64,000 nucleotides of DNA, taken from Trichomonas tenax (Eukaryota; Parabasalia; Trichomonadida; Trichomonadidae). The notes under the pieces are model-generated. The model searched no databases, had not been told where the DNA came from, and worked only from the letters and a program-made list of their open reading frames with translations. Location: positions 51,122 through 115,121 of the forward strand of contig JALKBU010000038.1 in the NCBI GenBank assembly GCA_023091735.1, written 5' to 3'. The position numbers were made by a program, and so were the translations under genes. Of the stretch, positions 48,937 to 57,945 are shown piece by piece. How positions within the stretch are numbered: position 1 is the stretch's first letter; every line of letters starts with the position of its first letter.

Positions 48937-48967
48937 ATTATCTATACTGTAGTAATGTATAGATAAT
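48937..48967. repeat. 11-bp perfect inverted repeat ATTATCTATAC
   Basis: The arms at 48937-48947 and 48957-48967 are exact complements, with a 9-base loop. It could form a hairpin or be a dyad binding site. No surrounding gene explains it. Confidence 0.7.
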
Positions 48968-50570
48968 ACAATACAGAAATATTGCATTTTTTATATTAAT
49001 TATCGCATATTATAAAAAACTCGATATATAAATATGGCATTTTAGTCATTAAAAGTAAAACAAACGATCAAGTTGTAAGGTGGTGTGTATAATGAAAACA
49101 TCTTAGCGTAAATCGACCTCTCTTTACATATTTCATACATCACTACAATAATGAGACTCAATTGTCTTGCTGTATGATCGCGGAAGAATATTTATGCAGA
49201 TAATTTGGTTTTTAAATGCTGAACTTCATCCGTTTAGAAATACGAGATTTATATGAAAACAATGTCTTCATCCAATCGAACTAACATTAATTAAATATTG
49301 TGAAAAATATGAGATAAATAACATGTATTTGTACTAGAATATCTTTTCGCCTGCATTTTAAATACAGATGGAAATCATAAGACCATCTAATTCAGATAAA
49401 AAAAGTAGTTTGTAAAAATTTCGGCAAAAAAACGGAGTTTCGTCATATTTTGATACGAATTTTAGTAGGGATTGTATAAGATGGTCTAGCAAGCAAACAA
49501 CTGATGCACAAAAACCCTAAGATTTGAAAATTCGGGAGATAATCTGAGAAGTTATGGGTTCAAATCCAGAACAGATTCTTGCGGAATGTTTCTCTTATGT
49601 GCCCTATTGTACAGTGTGCTAATGAAGGTGTAGTACGAACGCGCTCATTAATTATAACAAGCCCCTTTATTACTGAGACAGCCCCTAACTAAATGCACCC
49701 CCAAAATCGACATATTTACTGTAAAAGCTTATACGAAATCGGCTAATTTTTGTATAAACGGAAAATAAACCTCTTTTTTAGCTTAAAAAACTATTTTTGC
49801 CCTTTTGACTGTGATTAATGCAATACAAACACTGGGAACAGGCTATATTTTAGATGTGTACATGTAATGCAGCTAAAAATAGAGATTGAATCGAAATATC
49901 ACGTCATTTATTTCAAGTAATGCTTTTTGTTATAAAATCATTAGTGAATATTATCTTCAAAAGCTATGGAATCCAAATATTTCATTATCCTTGTAAAATA
50001 GCATATAGAAAAAGCTAACAATAGTTTATTCCAATAACAAAACAGCAATACGTAATAAATAACCTAAAGGACTTGATATCTATTGCATGCAGAATGCAAA
50101 CAGTTGTAATGCTGTCTCTGTAAGTGAAAGAATGATGAGTTTATTTTTGCAACTTGAAATGAGCCGATAGATTCTTGATGATATTTATGTGTACTCATTA
50201 AGAAGAAATCGATCTGATGGACTAGGCAGCAAGTCAGAAATATGCTTTTAGAGAAATAAGACGAAAAACTGCGACAAAAGCGCATGCAGTGATAATAGAA
50301 TCGTTACTTATAAGATTTGAAGGTATTTGAAATAAAATGTGAATTTCGAGTTACTAGATGATAATAACCAGTTGTGGTAATAAGATAAACTGTAGTTAAA
50401 CATTTACATAAAGAGATTCACCTATCATCTTTATTCTATGCATACTGTGTTTTGAGAATGGGTAACTCTTTTTTCTCCATAAATTAAAAGAACGATAGAA
50501 AATGTACGTTAAATTTTGTGAAATAAATAGTACATTTTGAAGGCTGCAATGAGACACGACATTTGTTCAA

Positions 50571-52079
50571 ATGATGAAAGAAAATGACGATAAAATCTCA
50601 CTTCACTTTTTTCCAATGGAAGAAAGTGTTGGTAATGTCAATTCAAAGTATGCTTTATTTAGTGAAGTTGAGTTACCAACCGAACTGCAACCAATTGCAG
50701 ATGTTGAGGACTTAATATGGTCACTCAATTTGAACAATATTAATGAAACAGCGGAAAGCATTCTGAGATTGATTAGAACTAATAATTTTGAGGCTCCAGC
50801 CATTATGAAAATAGTAGACTTTGCAAGCTTCAGGCGGCCAAAGCTGCTGGATGCTTATATAGGGCTCTATGAGCTTCTCGTTCGAGATCCATCGTGTGAA
50901 AAACCAACAGAATCACAATTTTTAACAACAATAATTTATGAAAAGAGGAATGGACAGAATCACACAGACAACTATGTTATGTCATTATTCCCAGAAGGAT
51001 CTATTGGACACTATATAACATATGATGATATAGACAAACTTATTGAATTTACAGGAGATTCACAATTCGATCCTGCATTTTTCGAGAAAAATCTCGAGAG
51101 AAGAAAAAGGCAAGTTTTCTTTGGTTCAGTGCAATATAAACCAATAGAACTTGCAGCAAAGCATGGATCACTCAATTGCTTTAAGTTCTTATTGATGAAT
51201 AAGCAAGTAAAATCATCAGATATTGATAAATATGCAGTTGAAGGAGGAAATATTGAAATTATTCGTATTCTTAGCCAAAACGGAGTAGATTTCAGACATG
51301 CATTAAACTCAGCTATATCAAACCACCAGCAAGACATAGCTGATTGGATCCTTACTAATTATCAATGTATAGGTATTTCAATTGTAAATTGCATTAGGAG
51401 TTATAACATTCGTGCAGCGTTTTTCTATCTCGAAAATGGAATGAATATTAATGAAAGCGGCGAAGAAATGACACCACTTTGCCAATCATGCACTAACAAC
51501 TTGTTTTGCATTGCTAAGTTTTTGATTGATAATGGTGCAGATGTTAACAGGTTTAGTAAAACAATGACACCATTAAGTATTGCATGCAGCAAAAACAATG
51601 TCAGGACTGTGAGCTATTTACTTGAGAAAGGAGCGAATCCTAATGTGAAGGTTGATATTGATAAGACACCATTGACTATTGCAATAGAGAACGATGGAAT
51701 CGAAGTTGTTCAGTTGCTTATTGATTACAAGGCAAATGTGAATGAAGATGTGCTCTTAGGAATTCATTTATATTTTCATAAAAGAACACCTCTGTTAATA
51801 GCATGTGCAGGTAAAAATGAACATATTGTTAAGATTCTCGTTCAAAATGGAGCCGATGTTAACCAAGAACCAGTTCATTATTTAACTCATATGGAAGCTT
51901 TAACGCCGAGATACAGACAAAGAACACCACTTCTTACAGCAATCAATTGTTCATCAGTGAGTATTACAGCATTCTTAGTCGATCATGGTGCTAATGTAGG
52001 CGATGATGCTATTGCACTTGCCAATCAAAAAGGACTGAAGTCAATTATTGATTTCCTTCAAGAGTATAAAAACAAATAA
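50571..52079 (+). CDS. Ankyrin-repeat protein
   Basis: 502 aa. Residues 1-180 are a helical N-terminal region seen in many trichomonad ankyrin proteins. From about 185 onward there are about eight ankyrin repeats, with units such as KPIELAAKHGSLNCFKFLL, MTPLSIACSKNNVRTVSYLL, KTPLTIAIENDGIEVVQLL, RTPLLIACAGKNEHIVKIL and RTPLLTAINCSSVSITAFL. No kinase, TM or other domain is attached. It is a protein-binding scaffold of unknown partner. The first ATG at 50571 (ATGATG) is used. It lies in gene-poor DNA. Confidence 0.85.
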   Translation: MMKENDDKISLHFFPMEESVGNVNSKYALFSEVELPTELQPIADVEDLIWSLNLNNINETAESILRLIRTNNFEAPAIMKIVDFASFRRPKLLDAYIGLYELLVRDPSCEKPTESQFLTTIIYEKRNGQNHTDNYVMSLFPEGSIGHYITYDDIDKLIEFTGDSQFDPAFFEKNLERRKRQVFFGSVQYKPIELAAKHGSLNCFKFLLMNKQVKSSDIDKYAVEGGNIEIIRILSQNGVDFRHALNSAISNHQQDIADWILTNYQCIGISIVNCIRSYNIRAAFFYLENGMNINESGEEMTPLCQSCTNNLFCIAKFLIDNGADVNRFSKTMTPLSIACSKNNVRTVSYLLEKGANPNVKVDIDKTPLTIAIENDGIEVVQLLIDYKANVNEDVLLGIHLYFHKRTPLLIACAGKNEHIVKILVQNGADVNQEPVHYLTHMEALTPRYRQRTPLLTAINCSSVSITAFLVDHGANVGDDAIALANQKGLKSIIDFLQEYKNK

Positions 52080-53861
52080 TTTATGTATTTTTTGTAACTG
52101 TGAAAATTTGCAAATATATATTCACTGTGAAGGACCTTCAAACGGCATTAACTCCAGATTGATTTTGACAATTATTCAGTAAGGCATTGATCTGGTTGCT
52201 AATATGATTAAATTAGTATGTAAATATTAGCAACGTATTATTAAATTTCTATGATCATATTAATTTTATTGATTTGATATATTTGCGGATCAAGTTGAAC
52301 GTATGCTTGGAATAGACATAGAAGTTTATTTGTGAGATAATAGCAATATAGTTCTATGTTAATGAACAATATTTGCATTTTTGATTCTAAAAAATGATTT
52401 AAGCCTAAATAACTTCGGCAGCATCAAGCCAAAAGGTTTTTAGCTTAACCTCAAATCTATAAACCATGAATGTCGAAATATCAGAATCGAAAAACTATAA
52501 GTCAAGATGCCTAAAAAGCTTGATGTGCCATGTTAAAAAACAATTTTTATATCACTATTGAACTGAAAGACCTGGAAATAGAGAAAAGATAATTTGACCA
52601 AATATTTCGAGAATTCTAAACGTGATCCTTAATGAAATTCAGTATATCACATCACTGGAAGGTGATTTAGAACTCTTATTCTGTATTGATCCGTTGTAAT
52701 TGAATTGAGTATCAATTTATAGCACACAAACAAGCTCCGAAATCACTCTCATCCTTCAAACTTCATCCAGCATGACGCAATGCGAAGAGATTTGATACTT
52801 TCGATATCCAATTTAAAATTCAGTTATGATTAAATAAGATTTTGGCCAAAATGACTGAGGGAAATATTTCAACTGAACTAAGCCTGTGTATGTACACACG
52901 CAAAAAGCTATGATGAAAGTTACATATGTGAAGTTACTTTTTCAAAAAAGGTCCTGTGGCAGAATGTACGTTATTAAAAATTTCACTTTTTTGGCCTCGG
53001 TCGAAGTTTAGTTTTGGTGTCTTGGTGAGGATTCAAAACTAGACTTTTCTATATAGCACAATCAAAAATGTAACTCAGCGAATTTATCATGGAACCTATT
53101 TAGGTGCTTTGGACTAAAGTCATTGCTATGATATTGTGATTTTTAAACTTTGTTGGTTTCTAGCCTTGGCGTTACCAGTGGCTTTCTACAAGAGTATCTA
53201 GCGTCGGAATCCGTCTTGAAACCTACATATTAAAATTCGAAATTTGTACCACAAAATTTTGCCGATTTTTTGGCTCCATCTTCTACACACAACTGCTACT
53301 AACATTCTGCTGATCACTCACAAATTTGCTAAGGGCCGCTACAGAGGGTTTTTGAGATCTGATTATTATCTCCATATTTAACGATGATTTATAGAAATCC
53401 GTGTAATTTACATCAGTAGTTCGGTTCAATTACAGATATAAAAATATCAATATTTCTATTTAAGATTTCATTCATATTGTTTTTATAAAATTTTGTTCTT
53501 TTTCTTTGAATAAATACTTCTACCTTTATAATCATATCTATAACTAGTTTATCAATTCATTTTATGAATACAAATTTTTCACTTTTTTGAAACTGGTGAA
53601 ATATTTAAGCGTTGTATGTTGTTTCTATGATCAGTAGTCCAATTAGTCTGTTTTAATGTGAATGATTTTCATTCATTTTTCATCATTTTTTAGCAAATCG
53701 AACAATTAAAATTGCCTATTTAATGGTAAAATTATATTCAGCATCTATTATGTATTAAAATATATTATTTCTTTTTTGCATAAATTCGTTTTTAAATCAA
53801 AAAAATTAAATTGCAAAAATATTTTTTAAAAATGTGTTTAAATAATATATAGTTTTTCAAG
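52080..53861. other. 1.8-kb gene-poor spacer
   Basis: A/T-rich with no frame I could support as coding and no copy of the recurrent 11-mer. It leads into the inverted-repeat segment at 54 kb. Confidence 0.5.
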
Positions 53862-54047
53862 ATGAATAACTCAGCGAATCTCTGTACAGGTTCTTTGATA
53901 TCACAATACATACATCCTCATAGCCTGAACAACTTAAATCCAGAAGCTGATTGGAAAATATCAGCAAAAAAGATCCAAGGTACCTTTTTTCAAGGCTCCA
54001 CTTTTTTCTCGTTGACCTTTTTGAGTTTTGCGATTTTTAACGAGTAA
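53862..54047 (+). CDS. Doubtful 61-codon frame reading into an inverted repeat
   Basis: The first 39 residues (MNNSANLCTGSLISQYIHPHS, then NNLNPEADWKISAKK) have a coding-like composition, but the last 15 or so (FFSLTFLSFAIFNE) are simply a translation of the inverted-repeat arm at 54002-54055. It is probably the 5' end of a gene cut off by that repeat. It has no family match. Confidence 0.25.
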   Translation: MNNSANLCTGSLISQYIHPHSLNNLNPEADWKISAKKIQGTFFQGSTFFSLTFLSFAIFNE

Positions 54048-54055
54048 CCCCCCTT
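54002..54055 (+). repeat. Left arm of the inverted repeat
   Basis: T-run, CTCGTT, then the shared core and GAGTAACCCCCC. It pairs with 54974-55027. Confidence 0.75.
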
Positions 54056-54486
54056 CCAGGACGAATCTTATGAAACATTTAAGTGTCTTTTAGGGGTGCT
54101 GATTCTAGTGGTGCAATCTGTTTCATGATCTTAGCAAGGTATTACATAATCATGATATGATTGCAAACAAAAACCCATTACAAATCATTAATGGGCTTCT
54201 GTTATGAATCTCTTTGATGATTATAACAAATACATCTCACTATTATACACTATTATAGCGTTCGCTCGCTTATTTTTGCTAGAGTTCCGGTAGAAAAATC
54301 AAAAAGAAAAAATACGCTACGCGCAGGAGTCAAACGGCATTCCTTTGCCCATACATCGAGAATACATAAAGTTATGCTACCTCAAGTTCACACAAAATTT
54401 GCTCATTGGTAACATTACATATCAAATTTTCGATTTTACATGACAAATATCAGATAATAAGTGTTAAAAATAGTGACTTTCGTTAT

Positions 54487-54497
54487 TTTACATGTCA
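54487..54497 (+). promoter_or_regulatory. TTTACATGTCA element inside the inverted-repeat segment
   Basis: An exact copy with no gene start within 700 bases. A variant copy, TTTACATGACA, lies 42 bases before it. Confidence 0.4.
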
Positions 54498-54973
54498 AAA
54501 TTCGCTGAAATCTCATTGAGGTATTGAGATCCTCAAGTTAAATAGACAATCAAATGCTATTCACATATTCAGAACCCCCTGAAAAGCACCAATTTTTTAT
54601 TAAAATAAATGGAAATACTAAATAAGTTAAATTATTGCTTTTTTAAAAATACAAAAACAGAGTCTCATATTATTAAAATAATAACCTATAATTACACTGT
54701 TTATGAATGTATTAATTATATTTGATTTTGTTAATATATTTATAAATTCTGAGATTTAATATAGGCTACATCTATATTATTAACATGCAGTTATACCTAC
54801 AATAGATAAGATAAGAGAAGAGCTTCCATCATCTTCCAATACAAGATAGTGTTTGTTTAAGCAAAATCATATTGGATGAGCGGCTTGGTCTTTGTTTGCA
54901 GAGATATTATTGATACCACTGTTAACAGAACCCCAGAAAGGTACGTAAATGTTTTATCAGATCTGATATATAG

Positions 54974-55027
54974 GGGGGTCACTCATTAAAAATCGCAAAA
55001 CTCAAAAGAGTAAACGAGAAAAAAAAT
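54974..55027 (-). repeat. Right arm of the inverted repeat
   Basis: GGGGGGTCACTC, the shared core in reverse complement, then an A run. It pairs with 54002-54055. The KE-rich gene starts 188 bases further on. Confidence 0.75.
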
Positions 55028-55190
55028 TCAAGATTTTTTCAATTTTGGATTTATTCGGCCAAAGTAAATTGTGCCGAAATTCCGCAGTTTCTCGAATAAG
55101 AAGGGTCCATGTATCCAAAATATCAAAGAATTTTTGATTATTGTCCGGTATTTTATTTCTTGTTTTTCAAGCGGATCTGACGGCTTATGA

Positions 55191-55197
55191 CACTTTT
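55191..55197 (+). promoter_or_regulatory. CACTTTT initiator-like element
   Basis: It lies 17 bases before the ATG at 55215, preceded by TTATGA. It is part of the CACTTTT group. Confidence 0.45.
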
Positions 55198-55214
55198 ATT
55201 TAGTTCGAGATATA

Positions 55215-55940
55215 ATGTCCGAAGAGGCTCCAGTTCTCCCCGTTAAACTTGGAATCAAGCAGTCACAGTGGACAAATGTTGAAGTAGGTGACACAGTCGT
55301 TGATGTTCCAGAGAGCAACAAATTCACAAAGAAGAAGAAAGTTGCCATCTACGACGATGACTCTAACAGTGAAGACCGCCAACTCGCTCGCCTCGCAAGA
55401 CTCGAAGAAAAGTTCGAAAAGAAGCGCCAGGCTGAAAAGGTTCAGCCAGTTGCCCAAGCACCAGTCGAAGCCGAACAAAGCCCAGCTGAAACACTCGAGG
55501 AAAACGTCAAGAAGTCTACAAGCAACAACAAATTCTCAGCTTTAATGGATGAGGAGGAAGATATCGAAGAGCCAGCTGCTCCAGAGGTCAAGCCAGAGCC
55601 AAAGAAGCAAGAGAAGAAGCCAGAGCCAAAGAAGGAGGAAAAGAAGCAAGAGCCAAAGAAGGAGGAAAAGAAGCAAGAGAAGAAGCCAGAGCCAAAGAAG
55701 GAGGAAAAGAAGGAAGAGAAGAATCCAGCGCCAAAGAAGAAGCCAGAACCAAAGAAGGAAGAAAAGAAGCCAGAGCCAAAGAAGAAGGCTGAGGCCAAGA
55801 CAACAAAGGTTCAGCCAAAGAAGCCCGCCAGCAAGAAACGCAAGACACATGCTGTTGATTATATTGTCATTGGTGCAATTATCGTAGCATTTGTCGCATA
55901 TTATCTATTTAAGGACCAGTTGCCATTAGGCAAAAAATAA
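55215..55940 (+). CDS. Tail-anchored protein with Pro-Glu-Lys repeats
   Basis: 241 aa. The N-terminal 60 residues are polar with a predicted coiled coil (RQLARLARLEEKFEKKRQAEK). From about 125 to 205 it consists of repeats of EPKKEEKK-type units, ending in a basic KKPASKKRKTHA. The last 25 residues are one hydrophobic helix (YIVIGAIIVAFVAYYLF) and a short tail LPLGKK, so it should be anchored in a membrane by its C-terminus, most likely ER or a mitochondrion-derived organelle (inference). Strong codon bias (AAG, GAG, CCA) suggests high expression. The DNA repeats invite copy-number slippage. No family is recognised. Confidence 0.7.
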   Translation: MSEEAPVLPVKLGIKQSQWTNVEVGDTVVDVPESNKFTKKKKVAIYDDDSNSEDRQLARLARLEEKFEKKRQAEKVQPVAQAPVEAEQSPAETLEENVKKSTSNNKFSALMDEEEDIEEPAAPEVKPEPKKQEKKPEPKKEEKKQEPKKEEKKQEKKPEPKKEEKKEEKNPAPKKKPEPKKEEKKPEPKKKAEAKTTKVQPKKPASKKRKTHAVDYIVIGAIIVAFVAYYLFKDQLPLGKK

Positions 55941-55979
55941 ATATTAAAATACATTGATTTTTGAGTATACAAACACAAT

Positions 55980-56363
55980 CTATTTCACGCTTTTTGTTGT
56001 GTCATTTTTATTTTTCGGCGGAGGAGATACGTGAATAGTATAGACAGAAGTTGGCTCAGTGAGCCTATTGTTCTTTTTAAGTTCTTTCTGACTATCTTTC
56101 CCGGCGTCATAAAACAATATATTAGGCTGATCTGTTAAATATTCCTCATATTTATTGTGTGAGCCCGGGTTAGGAGTCTTGTTCAACAAACATTCGCTCA
56201 GATGTCTTTTTATGAACTTTTGTAATTGTTCCCCAGTAGTGTTGACATTGAAATATTCAAAGAAATGGAAACCATTGTCCAGTATGAACATACAAAACTT
56301 TGTCTCGTGCTCATTGACCTTCTGCAGTGACGTAGGGAGGCAAACTTCTTTGTATTCAATCAT
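55980..56363 (-). CDS. Small protein of unknown function, weakly ubiquitin-like
   Basis: 127 aa with no TM segment. It has alternating beta strands and a helix (FCMFILDNGFHFFEYF, then TTGEQLQKFIKRHLSEC) and a late YDAGKDSQKELKKNNRL followed by VYTIHV, reminiscent of a ubiquitin fold (GKxLxDxxxL...TI-H-V). The C-terminus is a Lys/Pro-rich tail. This is a weak visual call. Its ATG at 56363 lies only 26 bases from the ATG of the cornichon gene on the other strand. Confidence 0.55.
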   Translation of the reverse strand: MIEYKEVCLPTSLQKVNEHETKFCMFILDNGFHFFEYFNVNTTGEQLQKFIKRHLSECLLNKTPNPGSHNKYEEYLTDQPNILFYDAGKDSQKELKKNNRLTEPTSVYTIHVSPPPKNKNDTTKSVK

Positions 56364-56370
56364 TCATTAT

Positions 56371-56379
56371 AAAAGTGCC
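56371..56379 (-). promoter_or_regulatory. GGCACTTTT initiator-like element
   Basis: It lies on the minus strand, 7 bases before the ATG at 56363, and is the same nine bases as the element at 21659-21667. Confidence 0.5.
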
Positions 56380-56383
56380 AATT

Positions 56384-56389
56384 TCATTT
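56384..56389 (+). promoter_or_regulatory. TCATTT initiator-like element
   Basis: It matches the trichomonad TCAYTW initiator and abuts the cornichon ATG, which would give a leader of only four bases. Confidence 0.5.
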
Positions 56390-56794
56390 ATGTGGTATTT
56401 TCTTTTATTATCAATTCCTCTCCTGATTGTTCTCTGCTCGATCTATATGATTATTGTTGGAGACCTCACGGACTACAGGAGAAACCATAAGTCGCCAATC
56501 CAATTGTGCCATGATCTTGAATCAAAAGTTAAATATATTAAATGGCTGAATGTTGCTGTTGCTGCTGTTGGATGCACTGGTTTTCGTTATCTTTTCGTCG
56601 CAATTATTTATTTTGCTGCAATATCTGCATATTTCTTCATCAAATCTCGTACTAGGGTATTATTTGAGCCATTGAATATTGTTGGGGTCTGCAACTATCG
56701 TCGTTATCAGTTCATTATATTCTTCATTGCAAATATATTAGCAATGGCATATTTTATTGTTGTAACTTTATACATTCTCATTGATGGTGAATGA
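56390..56794 (+). CDS. Cornichon/Erv14-family cargo receptor
   Basis: 134 aa from the ATG at 56390 (the codon at 56375 is GTG). Three to four TM segments; after the first come VGDLTDYRRNHKSPIQLCHDLE, matching the cornichon 'SDLE-x-D-Y-x-N-P-x-x-LC' segment, and later RVLFEPLNIVGV, matching 'LYDPTEIF'. The size equals Erv14. These proteins select membrane cargo into COPII vesicles at the ER. The acidic SDLEADYIN consensus is altered, as expected for a distant flagellate. It diverges from the ubiquitin-like gene. Confidence 0.8.
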   Translation: MWYFLLLSIPLLIVLCSIYMIIVGDLTDYRRNHKSPIQLCHDLESKVKYIKWLNVAVAAVGCTGFRYLFVAIIYFAAISAYFFIKSRTRVLFEPLNIVGVCNYRRYQFIIFFIANILAMAYFIVVTLYILIDGE

Positions 56795-57264
56795 AGATGT
56801 ATTCAAAACTAAGCAAAAATACTCAGCAAATTGTGGGTAATCCTAATATTCAATTTTAAGGTCGAATATAACAATGTTCGAATTCGTTTCTATCTGTTCC
56901 AAGCATTGTAAAATTGAAGATATGATTAGATCTACCTTTAACGAGCCTATCTTCAACAATATAATAAACTTGATTTCCAAACTTTTTAATTTTGCCGTTA
57001 AATTGGAAACCATGAGGTATAATGAAACCCAGATTATCTAAACCTATACTCGAAATAATATCGTAATCAATAGTATTTGTCGCGCCATCGAAAGGGGAGG
57101 TTGGGGTGGCCCTATATAGGCTACACCTCGAAGCTGAGCTCTGTGTAATGCATAAAACTAAACAAAAAAAGGAACTTTTTAATTGAAAATTCAGTTAACT
57201 TATTGAGTGCAAAATAATCGTAAATTCAGTTTTTGAAACCCACTATTTTTTTTTAATAATAATA
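56795..57264. other. Spacer with a coding remnant
   Basis: Holds the minus-strand remnant at 56856-57089 and, upstream of it, G/C-rich sequence including GGTTGGGGTGGCC near 57100. Otherwise A/T-rich. Confidence 0.5.
56856..57089 (-). pseudogene. Coding remnant of unknown gene, no start codon
   Basis: On the minus strand, 57089 to the TAA at 56856 is open for 78 codons with coding-like composition: DGATNTIDYDIISSIGLDNL, then FIIPHGFQFNGKIKKF, GNQVYYIVEDRLVKGR and LGTDRNEFEHCYIRP. The frame continues upstream without a stop but without an ATG. It looks like the 3' end of a larger gene lost or truncated. No relative is recognised. Confidence 0.55.
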
Positions 57265-57486
57265 ATGTGCAAAGAAGTAGATGCCGATAGTGGAAGTGGA
57301 GATGGCAACAAAAACAAAGTCCCAGCCGTTCAGACAGAGCTCCCAGAACCATATCATCCAGACAAAAAGACAGAGGAACAAGATACATTAAGACCACCTT
57401 CCCATTCTACTGCTTTAGCCGATAATTCTACAGCAATCGCTCAGAGCAAGGGCAGTCCTATCGAGGATATCTCCGTTTCATCTTAA
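57265..57486 (+). CDS. Small disordered hypothetical protein
   Basis: 73 aa, rich in S, D, T and P (KEVDADSGSGDGNKNK, then EEQDTLRPPSHSTALADNST), with no hydrophobic segment. Codon usage is like neighbouring genes. The ATG follows a T run and ATAATAATA. It may be a real small protein, but no family or function can be given. Confidence 0.45.
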   Translation: MCKEVDADSGSGDGNKNKVPAVQTELPEPYHPDKKTEEQDTLRPPSHSTALADNSTAIAQSKGSPIEDISVSS

Positions 57487-57945
57487 TTGTTTTTCACCCA
57501 TCTTCTTCCTTTATATATATATATTCTTTATTCATTTGATCTGTTAATCAAAATAAAATACAAAAATATGAAATTCTTCGATTACTCCATGGGGAACCGT
57601 CACTAATCATTGATATTAGTTTCTCATAGTTAATCAAAATCAAATTTTTTATGTTCATTTTTTTCCCATCACTTTAACACTTTACTTTTTACCAAGCCAG
57701 ACATAATATTCTATAAGGAACAATTTCCTCTATTAAAAAGAGGTTTTGTTTCTGATAATTTTTCTTCATTATTTAATTGCATCGAGATTGGAGGTCGTTA
57801 CTTTGTGCATGTGCTTGGCTTTAAGTTATATAATATGTTTTGAATAGAAATTGAGATAGGGACATCTTTTGATTTTATTTCTTATATTTGAACAAAAGGA
57901 TTTAGTTGGAATGAATATTTAAAATTTTAATGAATGAGGTTCAGA
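57487..57945. other. Spacer
   Basis: A/T-rich with a short TA run near 57514-57524. No coding-like frame. Confidence 0.5.

Larger units (their letters stand above)
48037..50570. other. 2.5-kb gene-poor spacer
   Basis: Mostly A/T-rich, interrupted by short G/C-run patches (48420-48480 and 48770-48790). It holds a weak third trace of the CCxCHxLY segment seen in the karyopherin-like relics (about 48250-48300), a perfect 11-bp hairpin (48937) and a tRNA-promoter-like A/B box pair (49482, 49557). No gene was supported. Confidence 0.5.
54002..55027. mobile_element. ~1-kb segment bounded by ~54-bp inverted repeats
   Basis: The left arm (54002-54055) and right arm (54974-55027) are near-perfect reverse complements. 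Each contains the core TTTTGAGTTTTGCGATTTTT and ends on the inner side in CCCCCC / GGGGGG, with T runs at the outer side. Six or so mismatches separate them. The interior has no coding frame and carries TTTACATGACA (54435) and TTTACATGTCA (54487). No target-site duplication is evident beside the arms. It may be a non-autonomous DNA transposon (MITE-like) or a fold-back repeat. Confidence 0.55.
56364..56389. promoter_or_regulatory. 26-bp shared spacer between two divergent ATGs
   Basis: The spacer holds TCATTT immediately before the cornichon ATG on the plus strand, and on the minus strand GGCACTTTT (56371-56379) before the ubiquitin-like gene. Each half thus carries an initiator-type site, packed into 26 bases. 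Confidence 0.6.

Noticed and set aside
54260..54370. tRNA-like sequence (GGAGTCAAACGG, GCGTAGCG then T-run on minus)
   Set aside because: T-stem pairs fail and no matching 5' acceptor or D-arm exists; it does not fold as a tRNA.
55442..55887. Ser/Phe/Leu-rich and Arg-rich frames overlapping the KE-rich gene
   Set aside because: They arise from the AAGAAG/GAG repeat read in other frames.
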